Shown here: positions 1 through 7,429 of the stretch, piece by piece
Position numbering within the stretch: position 1 is the stretch's first letter
Layout: every line of letters begins with the position of its first letter
DNA from: Nocardioides conyzicola
GTDB lineage: Bacteria; Actinomycetota; Actinomycetes; Propionibacteriales; Nocardioidaceae
Direction of reading: 5' to 3'
NCBI RefSeq assembly: GCF_039543825.1
Contig: NZ_BAABKM010000001.1
Span: 496,001 to 560,000, forward strand
DNA length: 64,000 bases
Made by a program: the position numbers and the translations under genes
The notes under the pieces: generated by a model
What the model saw: only the letters and a program-made list of their open reading frames with translations
Databases searched by the model: none
What the model was told of the DNA's origin: nothing

Positions 1-178
1 CGTGCTGCTGCCGACCCTGGCGGTCGGCAGCCGTCGCCTGCACGACACGGGTCGGACCGGGTGGTGGCAGCTGCTCTTCCTCCTGCCGTGCATCGGTCCG
101 ATCATCCTGATCGTGCTGTTCTGCCAGGCCGGCGAGCGCCGCCCCAACAAGTACGGCGACGGAGCAGCGGCGTACTGA
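1..178 (+). CDS. DUF805 family membrane protein, C-terminal fragment
   Basis: The first 59 codons, read from base 2 to the TGA at 176-178, encode the end of a DUF805 integral membrane protein. The family's signature RRLHDTGRTGWW is followed by a hydrophobic helix (LLFLLPCIGPIILIVLFC) and a polar tail with PNKYG, the usual C-terminal pattern of the family. The N-terminus lies outside the window. DUF805 proteins are small inner-membrane proteins of unknown function. It converges on the SDR gene on the other strand, with only 6 bases between the two stop codons. Confidence 0.85.
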   Translation, partial: VLLPTLAVGSRRLHDTGRTGWWQLLFLLPCIGPIILIVLFCQAGERRPNKYGDGAAAY

Positions 179-184
179 GCCGCG

Positions 185-928
185 TCACCGACCGCCGGCG
201 ACCCGCAGCGTCGTGCCGGTGACGTACGACGCCTCGTCGCTCATCAGCCAGCCCACCGCGTCGGCGACCTCGTGCGGCTCGCCGGCCCGGCCGAGCGGCA
301 CCAGCGGACCGACCCGGTCGAGGCGGCCGGGCTCACCGGCATCGGCGTGGATGGTGGTGCGCACGATGCCGGGCGCGACCCCGACCACCCGGATGCCCTC
401 GGCCGCGACCTCCTGGGCGAGGCCGACGGTCAACGTGTCGACGCCGGCCTTCGCCGCGGCGTACTGGACGTACTCCCCCGCCGCGCCCAGCGTCGCCGCG
501 CCCGAGCTGATGTTCACGAGCACGCCGCCCTCGCCGCCGTACGACGTGCCGAGGGTGCGCACCGCGGCGCGGGCGACGAGAAGGGCGGAGGTCAGGTTGA
601 GGTCGACGGTCGCCGCGACGATTTCCGGCGGCGTCTCGGCGAGCGGGCCGATGTGCAGGGTGGCGCCCGCGTTGTTGACCACGCCGGTCAGGCGGCCGTG
701 GGTCGCCGCCGCCGCGAAGAGCCGGTCGACGCCCTCGGGGTCGGTCAGGTCGGCGCGGACGACGGCGCACCGCGCGCCCGCGTCCTCGACCGCGAGCCGC
801 GCCTCCTCGGCGGCGCCGTCGTCGCGCGCGTAGCCGAGCACCAGGTCGTGCCCGTCGCGGGCCAGGCGCATCGCGATCGCCGCCCCGATGCCGCGCGTGC
901 CGCCGGTGACCAGCGTCAGCCGGCTCAC
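185..928 (-). CDS. SDR family NAD(P)-dependent oxidoreductase
   Basis: A 247-residue classical short-chain dehydrogenase/reductase. It shows the cofactor motif TGGTRGIG near residue 8, NNAG around residue 86, the catalytic serine in NISSG and the YxxxK pair in QYAAAKAG, followed by the PG motif in GVAPGIVRT. The length is typical for the 3-oxoacyl-ACP reductase-like class, but the substrate cannot be read from the sequence. Its start overlaps the stop of the upstream cupin gene by four bases (ATGA), so the HTH, cupin and SDR genes are probably cotranscribed and translationally coupled. Confidence 0.9.
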   Translation of the reverse strand: MSRLTLVTGGTRGIGAAIAMRLARDGHDLVLGYARDDGAAEEARLAVEDAGARCAVVRADLTDPEGVDRLFAAAATHGRLTGVVNNAGATLHIGPLAETPPEIVAATVDLNLTSALLVARAAVRTLGTSYGGEGGVLVNISSGAATLGAAGEYVQYAAAKAGVDTLTVGLAQEVAAEGIRVVGVAPGIVRTTIHADAGEPGRLDRVGPLVPLGRAGEPHEVADAVGWLMSDEASYVTGTTLRVAGGR

Positions 929-1332
929 GGCTCGAGCTCGAAGTCATCGAAGTCGAAGCCCGGTGAGACCAGGCAGCTGACGAGCGCGTCGGCGTCGCCG
1001 GGGACCGTGCGCTGCCAGACCCCGGCGGGCACGTGCGCCTGCGGGTGGTCGGCGTCGACCACCGTGCTCGACCCGAGCTCCGGCGTCGCGCCGCCACCGC
1101 CGAGCTCGAGGGTGACGGCGCCCGTGTGCGCCATCCAGAGCTCGTCGGACGCGACCTTGTGCCAGGCCGACGACTCCCCCGCCGGCAGCAGGAAGTAGAT
1201 CAACGTCGCGGTCGGGCGCACCCGGCCGTCGGGCAGGGTCACGTCGACCGGGGACCGCCAGGTCTGGCGGTACCAGCCGCCCTCGGGGTGCGGCGCCAGG
1301 TCGAGCGCCCGCGCGAGCGATGGCTGAGGCAT
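925..1332 (-). CDS. Cupin-like DUF985 family protein
   Basis: A 135-residue single-domain protein of the DUF985 cupin family. The N-terminal LAPHPEGGWYRQTWRS, then ATLIYFLLPAGESSAWHKV and the C-terminal VSPGFDFDDFEL are typical of that family. It should fold as a small beta-barrel and be cytosolic. No ligand or reaction is established from the sequence, although RmlC-like cupins often bind sugars or metals. The ATG at 1330-1332 has GGAG just upstream. It overlaps the downstream SDR gene by four bases and lies 12 bases after the small HTH protein gene. Confidence 0.88.
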   Translation of the reverse strand: MPQPSLARALDLAPHPEGGWYRQTWRSPVDVTLPDGRVRPTATLIYFLLPAGESSAWHKVASDELWMAHTGAVTLELGGGGATPELGSSTVVDADHPQAHVPAGVWQRTVPGDADALVSCLVSPGFDFDDFELEP

Positions 1333-1344
1333 GCTCCGAGTCTG

Positions 1345-1608
1345 TCAGTCGGGGAGCCCCGCGCGCACCAGCACCGCCACCGCCGCCAGCGTGGACGAGA
1401 CGCCCAGCTTGCGCTTGATGTCGGCGAGCACCGAGACCGGCGCAGCCTCTGGGGCCAGCTCGCCCCTGCTCAGTCGTTCGAGCACGGCCATCTCGAGCTC
1501 CGTCAGCCGGCCGAGACGTTCGCAGAGCTGATGACGCACGCTCGGATCAGGATGTCCACTCGACAAGGCTCTCCTCCTCGGCACACCCCCCGGAACGCCG
1601 ATTCGCAT
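1345..1608 (-). CDS. Small LuxR-like helix-turn-helix protein
   Basis: About 87 residues. The C-terminal half (ERLGRLTELEMAVLERLSRGE, then KRKLGVSSTLAAVAVLVRAGLPD) resembles the DNA-binding helices of LuxR/FixJ regulators, where the ending is usually LGV-aa-AV-RAGL. No receiver or other sensor domain is present. The ATG at 1606-1608 was chosen because AGGAA lies a few bases upstream; the frame stays open to 1716. It probably heads the HTH-cupin-SDR operon. A helix-turn-helix role is inferred from a partial motif and the protein could instead be a degraded regulator. Confidence 0.55.
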   Translation of the reverse strand: MRIGVPGGVPRRRALSSGHPDPSVRHQLCERLGRLTELEMAVLERLSRGELAPEAAPVSVLADIKRKLGVSSTLAAVAVLVRAGLPD

Positions 1609-1759
1609 CGTTCCTGCCCGGTCATGACCACTTCCACACCTGGATCGTGACCCATGCCTCATTCCGGGCCGCGCCCGTGACGAAACGCCCGGCAGTCCGG
1701 TTGACCCATCGGGCAACGACCACGGCCCTCATCGCAAGGCCTTCAGAATTCAGGAGCCA

Positions 1760-1930
1760 ATGGCAGTCATCCACCGAGTTCTCACCGTGCATGCGGGGAC
1801 CAGCATGCCGGTCCAGCTCGCCCTGCTCGACGCGATCGAAGGCGCGCTGCAGGGCCAGGGCGTCTCACGGATCTGGATCGACGCCGGCACCAGACCCGAC
1901 CTGGTCGTCCTCGCCGAGTTCGACGACTGA
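1760..1930 (+). CDS. Small hypothetical protein (56 aa)
   Basis: A 56-codon frame from ATG 1760 to TGA 1928-1930, preceded by a clean AGGAG four bases before the ATG. The product begins MAVIHRVLTVHAGT and ends LVVLAEFDD; it is acidic, soluble and contains no cysteine. GC-rich wobble positions and the ribosome site support coding. I do not recognise the family. It stands alone between the divergent HTH operon and the TetR gene. Confidence 0.5.
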   Translation: MAVIHRVLTVHAGTSMPVQLALLDAIEGALQGQGVSRIWIDAGTRPDLVVLAEFDD

Positions 1931-2012
1931 GCCAGGTCAGGCCCGCCATGCAAGGCGTGCGGCGCCGAGGACATCAGCCGGAGACGCGGCCGGGTCTGTC
2001 ACCGTGGAGCGG

Positions 2013-2582
2013 CTACGCGGCGGCGAGCAGCTCCTGCACGAGACCCACGGCGGTCGTCGCCGCCTCCGTGCGGTCGCCGTACGGCGCGCTCGCGTACATC
2101 CCCTCGATCGCCAGCCAGATCCGCTCGGCCATCAGGTCCGGGTCGTCCACGCCCAGCCGCGCCACCAGCGCGTCGACCTGCCGCCGGAGGGCGCGGATCT
2201 CGGTCAGGGCGAACCGGCCCGGCACGTCGGCCGGGTCGCGCATCTCCCGCAGGTAGTTGCGGAACGGGCACCCACGGAAGCCACGCGCGGCGACCCGGTC
2301 GGCCACCTCGCGGGTGATCGCGACCAGGGCGGCGCTGGGGATCTTGTCCAGGCCCTCGACCGCGACCTCCATCGAGCCGTCGAGCTCCTCGGCGAAGCGC
2401 TGGAGGTAGGCCAGGACCAGGTCGTCCTTGCTGGGGAAGTGCCGGTAGAGGACGTTCTTGCCGCAGCCCGCGGCGGTCACGATCTCGGCCATGCCGACCG
2501 CCCGGATCCCGCGCGTGTAGAAGAGCGTGCTCGCGGCGGCGAGGATCCGGTCGCGGGTGGCGGGGTCGGCGGAGCGGGGCAT
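2013..2582 (-). CDS. TetR/AcrR family transcriptional regulator
   Basis: A 189-residue TetR repressor. The N-terminal DNA-binding domain (about residues 8-55) contains TRDRILAAASTLFYTRGIRAVGMAEIV and the recognition helix region AGCGKNVLYRHFPSKDDLV; the rest is the variable ligand-binding domain. ATG 2582 was chosen because the product then starts directly before the TetR domain (MPRSADPATRD); upstream extension would run through the operator-like palindromes. It is divergent from the thiolase-SDR pair and two identical palindromes lie between them, so autorepression and control of the thiolase operon is a straightforward inference. The inducer is unknown, possibly an acyl-CoA. Confidence 0.9.
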   Translation of the reverse strand: MPRSADPATRDRILAAASTLFYTRGIRAVGMAEIVTAAGCGKNVLYRHFPSKDDLVLAYLQRFAEELDGSMEVAVEGLDKIPSAALVAITREVADRVAARGFRGCPFRNYLREMRDPADVPGRFALTEIRALRRQVDALVARLGVDDPDLMAERIWLAIEGMYASAPYGDRTEAATTAVGLVQELLAAA

Positions 2583-2595
2583 GGGGCGATCGTAC

Positions 2596-2609
2596 GGACC
2601 GATCGGTCC
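2596..2609. promoter_or_regulatory. Palindromic operator, TetR-proximal
   Basis: A perfect 14-bp palindrome, GGACCGATCGGTCC, 14 bases upstream of the TetR start codon. The same sequence recurs as a 16-bp palindrome at 2662-2677. Repetition of a perfect dyad on both sides of a divergent promoter region next to a TetR gene fits a repressor-binding site; binding is inferred. Confidence 0.72.
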
Positions 2610-2661
2610 AATTCCAGGTCGCCGGGAATGAAAGCGTCGCGTCGGTGGCTGGGAGACGTGA

Positions 2662-2677
2662 CGGACCGATCGGTCCG
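2662..2677. promoter_or_regulatory. Palindromic operator, thiolase-proximal
   Basis: A perfect 16-bp palindrome, CGGACCGATCGGTCCG, sharing its 14-bp core with the site at 2596-2609; the two centres are 67 bp apart. It lies just upstream of the AGGAGG ribosome site and ATG of the thiolase gene, where a bound repressor would block transcription. Confidence 0.75.
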
Positions 2678-2700
2678 CATCACTCTCCCAGGAGGTAGCC

Positions 2701-3873
2701 ATGCGCGACGCCGTCATCGTGGACGCGGTCCGCACCCCGCTCGGCAGGGGCAAGCCCGGCGGTGCGTACGCCGACGTGCACCCGGTCGACCTGCACGCCC
2801 ACGCCCTGAAGAGCCTCGTCGAGCGGGTGGGTCTCGACCCCGCCGAGATCGACGACGTGATCGGCGGCGTCGTCGGCCAGGTCGGCGAGCAGAGCACCAA
2901 CACCACCCGGATGGCCGCGCTGGCCGCCGGCTTCCCCGAGTCGGTCCCCGGCGTCACCGTCGACCGTCAGTGCGGCAGCAGCCAGCAGGCGTTGAGCTTC
3001 GCCGCCCAGGGCGTCGTCGCCGGCGCGTACGACGTCGTCGTCGCCAGCGGCGTCGAGTCGATGAGCCGGGTGCCGATCGGCAGCTCCCAGCTCGGCCGCG
3101 ACTTCGCCGGGCCGTCGGTCGCGGCGCGCTACCCGGGCGGCCTCGTCCCCCAGGGCGTCAGCGCGGAGCTGATCGCCCAGAAGTGGGGCCTGTCCCGCGA
3201 GCAGCTCGACGAGTTCGCGTTCACCAGCCACCAGCGGGCCGCCGAGGCCTGGAGGCAGGGTTGGTTCGACGCCGAGGTCGCACCTCTGAACGACCTGCGC
3301 ACCGACGAGACGATCCGCCCCGAGACGACTATGGAGGCGCTCGCCGGGCTGCGCACGCCGTTCGCGGACCCGCACTGGGAGCAGCGGTTCGGGCACATCG
3401 ACTGGAAGGTCACGGCCGGCAGCAGCTCGCCGTACAACGACGGATCGGCGGCGCTGCTCGTCACCAGCAGCGAGGTCGCGGCCGCCCACGGCTGGACCCC
3501 GCGCGCCCGCATCCACACCGCGACCGTCGCGGCCGACGACCCGATCCTGATGCTGACCGGCATCATCCCGGCGACCGCGAAGGTCCTGCAGCGCGCGGGC
3601 CTGAGCATCGCCGACATCGACGCGTTCGAGGTCAACGAGGCCTTCTCGCCCGTCGTGCTCGCCTGGCAGGCCGAGACCGGCGCCGACCTCGCCAAGGTCA
3701 ACGTCCACGGTGGCGCGATCTCGATCGGCCACCCGCTCGGCGCCTCGGGCGCACGTCTCGCCACCACCCTGCTCGGCGTCCTCGACCGGACCGGCGGCCG
3801 CTACGGCCTCCAGACCATGTGCGAGGCCGGCGGCACCGCCAACGCCACCATCATCGAAAGGCTCGACTCATGA
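2701..3873 (+). CDS. Thiolase (acetyl-CoA C-acyltransferase)
   Basis: A 390-residue thiolase, usual length for the family. The nucleophilic cysteine is Cys91 in DRQCGSSQQA; His344 lies in GGAISIGHPLGASG and the second active-site cysteine is Cys374 in MCEAGGTANA. It should catalyse thiolytic cleavage or Claisen condensation of 3-oxoacyl-CoA. Chain-length preference cannot be read. The start is fixed by AGGAGGT five bases before ATG 2701. The following SDR overlaps its stop by four bases. Control by the divergent TetR through the palindrome just upstream is likely; fatty acid or steroid side-chain degradation are possible contexts. Confidence 0.93.
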   Translation: MRDAVIVDAVRTPLGRGKPGGAYADVHPVDLHAHALKSLVERVGLDPAEIDDVIGGVVGQVGEQSTNTTRMAALAAGFPESVPGVTVDRQCGSSQQALSFAAQGVVAGAYDVVVASGVESMSRVPIGSSQLGRDFAGPSVAARYPGGLVPQGVSAELIAQKWGLSREQLDEFAFTSHQRAAEAWRQGWFDAEVAPLNDLRTDETIRPETTMEALAGLRTPFADPHWEQRFGHIDWKVTAGSSSPYNDGSAALLVTSSEVAAAHGWTPRARIHTATVAADDPILMLTGIIPATAKVLQRAGLSIADIDAFEVNEAFSPVVLAWQAETGADLAKVNVHGGAISIGHPLGASGARLATTLLGVLDRTGGRYGLQTMCEAGGTANATIIERLDS

Positions 3874-4568
3874 CCATCTCCCTCGGCCAGTCCAACGTCC
3901 TCGTCACCGGCGCCAACCGCGGCCTCGGCAAGGCATTCGCCGAGGCGCTCGTGGCCGCCGGCGCGACCGTGTACGCCGGAGCCCGCGACCCGGAGTCCGT
4001 GACCACGCCGGGCGTGACCGCCGTCCGCCTCGACGTCACCGACCCGGCGTCCGTCGCCGCGGCGGCCGCCGAGCTGGGCGACGTCACCGTCGTGGTCAAC
4101 AACGCCGGCATCGGGCGCAGCGGCTCGCTGCTGACCGGCGAGTCGCTGGACGGCTTCCGCGAGGAGCTCGAGACCAACGTCATCGGGCCGCTCCACGTGA
4201 CCCGCGCCTTCGCCCCGGTCCTGGCGGCCAACGGCGGCGGCGCGATCGTCAACATCCACTCGGCGCTCTCCTGGATGACCAGCCCGCAGGTCGCCGGCTA
4301 CTCCGCGACCAAGGCGGCGCTCTGGTCCCTGACCAACGCGACCCGCGGCGAGCTGCGCGAGCAGGGCACGCTCGTCGTCGGTGTCCACGTCGGCTACATG
4401 GACACCGACATGACCGCCGACGTCACGGCGCCGAAGTCCGAGCCGGCCGACCTCGTGGTCCAGGTGCTCGACGCGCTCGAGAAGGGCGAGGAGGAGGTCC
4501 TCGGCGACGAGACCAGCCGCTTCGTGAAGTCCGTCCTGTCCGGACCACCTGCGCAGCTGGTCCTCTGA
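3870..4568 (+). CDS. SDR family oxidoreductase
   Basis: A 232-residue short-chain dehydrogenase. It has TGANRGLG near the N-terminus, NNAGIGRSG, the catalytic serine in NIHSALSW, YSATK as the YxxxK motif and a VHVGYMDTDM segment after it. The ATG overlaps the thiolase stop (ATGA), so the two are translationally coupled and probably act in the same acyl or ketone pathway. The C-terminal region resembles SDRs annotated for short-chain alcohols or ketones; the exact substrate is unknown. Confidence 0.9.
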   Translation: MTISLGQSNVLVTGANRGLGKAFAEALVAAGATVYAGARDPESVTTPGVTAVRLDVTDPASVAAAAAELGDVTVVVNNAGIGRSGSLLTGESLDGFREELETNVIGPLHVTRAFAPVLAANGGGAIVNIHSALSWMTSPQVAGYSATKAALWSLTNATRGELREQGTLVVGVHVGYMDTDMTADVTAPKSEPADLVVQVLDALEKGEEEVLGDETSRFVKSVLSGPPAQLVL

Positions 4569-4596
4569 TCGCGCGCGGGCGGCCTACTGTCGGTCC

Positions 4597-5274
4597 ATGC
4601 AGACCGAGATCCTCTACAGCCCGGCGTACGCCGCCGCCAAGCTCACCATGTCCGCAGGGGAGGTCGTCCGCGCCGAGTCCGGGGCCATGCTCGCCATGTC
4701 ACCCGGCATCGCCATGGAGACGACCACCCAGGGCGGCATCCTCAAGGGCCTCAAGCGATCGGTTCTGGGCGGTGAGTCGTTCTTCATGAACACCTTCACC
4801 GCCCAGTCCGACGGCGCCGAGCTCTACCTCGCGCCGACGCTCTCCGGCGACATCGTGCACTGGCCGCTCAACGGGACGCTCTTCGTGCAGTCCGGCTCCT
4901 ACCTCGCGTCGTCGAGCGGCATCGAGATCGACACCAAGTGGGGCGGCGGCAAGACCTTCTTCTCCAGCGAGGGCCTCTTCATGCTGCGCGTCGCGGGCCA
5001 GGGCGACTTGGTGCTGTCGAGCTACGGCGCGATCCACTCGATCGACCTGCAGCCCGGCCAGACCTACACGGTCGACACCGGCCACATGGTCGCGTGGACC
5101 GAGGGCATCCAGTACAACGTCCGCAAGGTCGGCAACTGGAAGTCGACCTTCTTCTCCGGCGAGGGACTGGTCTGCGACCTGACCGGCCCCGGGCGGATCT
5201 ACCTGCAGACCCGCAGCCAGGACGCGTTCCTGAGCTGGCTGATCCCGCAGCTGCCGACCCAGAGCAGCAGCTAG
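4597..5274 (+). CDS. AIM24 / TIGR00266 family protein
   Basis: A 225-residue AIM24-type protein (named after yeast Altered Inheritance of Mitochondria 24; bacterial members are TIGR00266). The beta-rich repeats are visible as LTMSAGEVVRAESGAMLAMS near the start, then GGESFFMNTFTA, VQSGSYLASSSGIEIDTKWGGGK, and the C-terminal MVAWTEGIQY and GEGLVCDLTGPGRIYLQTRS. The family is cytosolic with no agreed biochemical function. It begins 28 bases after the SDR and converges with the NmrA-like gene, their ends overlapping by four bases. Confidence 0.9.
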   Translation: MQTEILYSPAYAAAKLTMSAGEVVRAESGAMLAMSPGIAMETTTQGGILKGLKRSVLGGESFFMNTFTAQSDGAELYLAPTLSGDIVHWPLNGTLFVQSGSYLASSSGIEIDTKWGGGKTFFSSEGLFMLRVAGQGDLVLSSYGAIHSIDLQPGQTYTVDTGHMVAWTEGIQYNVRKVGNWKSTFFSGEGLVCDLTGPGRIYLQTRSQDAFLSWLIPQLPTQSSS

Positions 5275-5954
5275 GTCTCCTTCCCCAGCAAGGCGCTGAG
5301 CGGGAGCGTGCCGACCGGGAGCCCGTGCCGGTCGTAGTACGCGAACATCGCGCTCAGCCACGCGTGCGTGCCGGGGTCGTCCACCCGTTCGGCGGCGACC
5401 CCGGCCTCCGCCGCGAGCTCGGCGACGGTCGCCACCCGCGACGCCAGCTCGTACGTCGCGCCGACGTGGCCGTCGTCGAGCAGCACCGTCGCGGCGGCGG
5501 CGCCGAGGTCGGCGAGGTCGAGGAAGCCGAAGGTCGCGTGCACGTCGTACGGCACCCGCACCGGCCCGCTGAGGTCGAGGTTCTGCAGGTAGGCGCCCGG
5601 CTGGAGGATCGTCCACGCCAGCCCCGAGCGCCGTACGACGTCCTCCGCCGCGGCCTTGCCCAGGTGGTGCGGCATCGCGGGGACGTAGGGGGACGCGACG
5701 GAGTGGTAGACCATCCGGCCCACCCCCGCCTCCTGGGCCGCGACCACCACGTCGGCGACGTACTCCGGCTCGTCGGGATGCAGGTTGGGCGCGATCACGT
5801 ACGCCGCGGCACAGCCGGCCAGGGCACCCGCCAGGTCGGACCACTCGGCGCGACCGAGCGGCACGCCGACCACGCCCCGGTCCTCGAGGGCGGCCGTCAC
5901 CGCACGTCCGGTCTTGCCCCGGCCCCCGAGCACCCCGACCCGGCTAGTCGTCAT
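5271..5954 (-). CDS. NmrA-like NAD(P)-binding protein
   Basis: A 227-residue atypical SDR of the NmrA/HSCARG type. The N-terminal Rossmann motif is GVLGGRGKTGRAV, followed by YVIAPNLHPDEP and VGRMVYHSVASPYVPAMPHHLGKAAAED; the usual YxxxK is replaced by an HHLGK-like segment, as in NmrA-type proteins that bind NAD(P) without clear dehydrogenase activity. The C-terminal end carries HAWLSAMFAYYDRHGLP, common in this group. The start overlaps the end of the upstream methyltransferase gene by 11 bases. Function could be redox sensing or reduction of a small quinone-like substrate. Confidence 0.85.
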   Translation of the reverse strand: MTTSRVGVLGGRGKTGRAVTAALEDRGVVGVPLGRAEWSDLAGALAGCAAAYVIAPNLHPDEPEYVADVVVAAQEAGVGRMVYHSVASPYVPAMPHHLGKAAAEDVVRRSGLAWTILQPGAYLQNLDLSGPVRVPYDVHATFGFLDLADLGAAAATVLLDDGHVGATYELASRVATVAELAAEAGVAAERVDDPGTHAWLSAMFAYYDRHGLPVGTLPLSALLGKET

Positions 5955-6645
5955 CGCCGACGTACGTGCCCCGTCGCTTGCCGATGGACCGCCGGCCGGT
6001 CTTCTCGGCGTGCGGCGGCGCCACGGTGCCCCGCTCGAACACGATGATGCTGTCGTAGAAGTGCATGGACCGGGTGGTGCGGGTGAACTCGTCCACGACG
6101 AGGTCCGGATCGGTCGAGTGCCAGGCGTTCAGCTGGTCGGTGAGCCCCTTCGCGTACTCCACGAAGGTGCCCGGACGCCGGTAGCCGCCACCGAACGACT
6201 TCCAGTAGCTCGTGTGCAGGTCCTCGACCAGGTACACCCCGTCGGTGCTCATCTGCGGGTAGAAGACCTCGAACGTCGCGATCTGCTGACCCATCGTGTG
6301 GCCGCCGTCCTCGATCAGCACGTCCACCGGCCCGATCTCGTCGGCGATCGACTGGAGGAACGCGCGGTCCTCCTGGTCGCCGATGAAGATCGTCGCGTAC
6401 CGCCCACCGAGCCGTGCGCAGCGCGGGTCGATGTCGACGCCGTACAGCCGCACCTTGCGGCCGAAGTAGTTGCGCCACATCTGCAGCGAGCCGCCGTGGC
6501 TGACCCCGAACTCCAGGACCGTCACCGGCTTGCCCCGGAACCGCTCGAAGTGCCGGTGGTAGATGTCGAAGTAGTGGACCCACTTGTGGATCAGCCGCTT
6601 CTGGTTCGAGCGGAAGTACGTCTCGAGGGGGTTGTCGGCGGACAT
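5944..6645 (-). CDS. Class I SAM-dependent methyltransferase
   Basis: A 233-residue methyltransferase of the type related to macrolide O-methyltransferases and CmcI-like enzymes. Motif I is VLEFGVSHGGSL, followed by LYGVDIDPRC (acidic residue that binds the SAM ribose) and VLIEDGGHTMGQQ, whose DGGH segment is characteristic of these metal-dependent O-methyltransferases. ATG 6645 was chosen for the GGGAG upstream and because the product starts with MSADNPLETYF; an earlier ATG at 6684 gives a proline-rich unlikely leader. The acceptor is unknown and no biosynthetic cluster surrounds it. Confidence 0.86.
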   Translation of the reverse strand: MSADNPLETYFRSNQKRLIHKWVHYFDIYHRHFERFRGKPVTVLEFGVSHGGSLQMWRNYFGRKVRLYGVDIDPRCARLGGRYATIFIGDQEDRAFLQSIADEIGPVDVLIEDGGHTMGQQIATFEVFYPQMSTDGVYLVEDLHTSYWKSFGGGYRRPGTFVEYAKGLTDQLNAWHSTDPDLVVDEFTRTTRSMHFYDSIIVFERGTVAPPHAEKTGRRSIGKRRGTYVGDDD

Positions 6646-6690
6646 CGTGCTCCCGAGTGAGGGCGGTGGTGGACCCGGACGCACCGGAGC

Positions 6691-7371
6691 CTAGCGAGAG
6701 TCCGGCGCCTCCTCGTCGAATCGCGGGTCGGCCAGGAGGTACTGCCCCATCCGCCCGGGACGCTTCTTCGGCTCCGGGACGGGTCCGGGCACCATCCGGC
6801 CCTCGGCCGCGTCCCAGAACCCGTCGACCGCGTGCATCACGCGCCGGGCGACGGCGCCCAGCGCGCCGGTGTGCGGCGTGTACGGGTGCGGGCGGCTCGG
6901 CGCCGTGAGCTCCACGTCGACGAGCCGGTGGGCGAGCGCGTCGAGGTCGTCGTCGGGCAGCGTCGCGGTCAGCCGGCTCCCGAGCACCTGCTCGTGCCGA
7001 TGCTGGTCCGCCATCGCGGTCGCCACGTCGGCCCACACGTCCGTCCAGCCGTACGGCCGCTCGTAGACCGACCCGTACTCGTGCGCCTTCACGTGCACGA
7101 GCACGACCTCCAGCGCCTTGCTCGAGCGGAGGTAGTCGTGCACGAGGGACCCGCCGTCGACGACCTGCCGCCGGGTCGGTGGCAGCAGCACCGCGTCGAC
7201 CGCGTGCAGGTGCCTGCTCGTGATGGCCAGGAAGGCGTCGATCCGCTCGTGCCCGTCACGCGGCCGGTCGCGGGCGGCCCCCATCGACCGTGCGTCGGCG
7301 AGCCGGCCCCGGAGCCGTCCCTGCGTGTGCTGGATCGCGTCGTGGAGGACATCGGTCGTGCCCATCGGCAT
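6691..7371 (-). CDS. Hemerythrin-like HHE domain protein
   Basis: About 226 residues. Histidines and acidic residues spaced as in hemerythrin/HHE four-helix bundles are visible: HERIDAFLAITSRHLHAVD, then VHVKAHEYGSVYE, DQHRHEQVLG and TAPSRPHPYTPHTG, where the last resembles the RPHPxxPHTG ending of actinobacterial HHE proteins. A di-iron site and gas or redox sensing are family expectations only. The start is uncertain: ATGs at 7371 and 7365 share one AGAAGG ribosome site, and another ATG is at 7398. It lies 58 bases downstream of hydantoinase subunit B on the same strand, with no evident functional link. Confidence 0.72.
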   Translation of the reverse strand: MPMGTTDVLHDAIQHTQGRLRGRLADARSMGAARDRPRDGHERIDAFLAITSRHLHAVDAVLLPPTRRQVVDGGSLVHDYLRSSKALEVVLVHVKAHEYGSVYERPYGWTDVWADVATAMADQHRHEQVLGSRLTATLPDDDLDALAHRLVDVELTAPSRPHPYTPHTGALGAVARRVMHAVDGFWDAAEGRMVPGPVPEPKKRPGRMGQYLLADPRFDEEAPDSR

Positions 7372-7429
7372 CACCTTCTTCGTGCGCCGCGCCTCCATCG
7401 TGCGCCTGCGCAGGTGCCGACGACAAGGC

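Noticed and set aside
1647..4568. 973-codon rightward frame ending in the SDR
   Set aside because: The real gene starts at ATG 3870, overlapping the thiolase stop; upstream it runs antisense to the TetR gene and out of frame through the thiolase.
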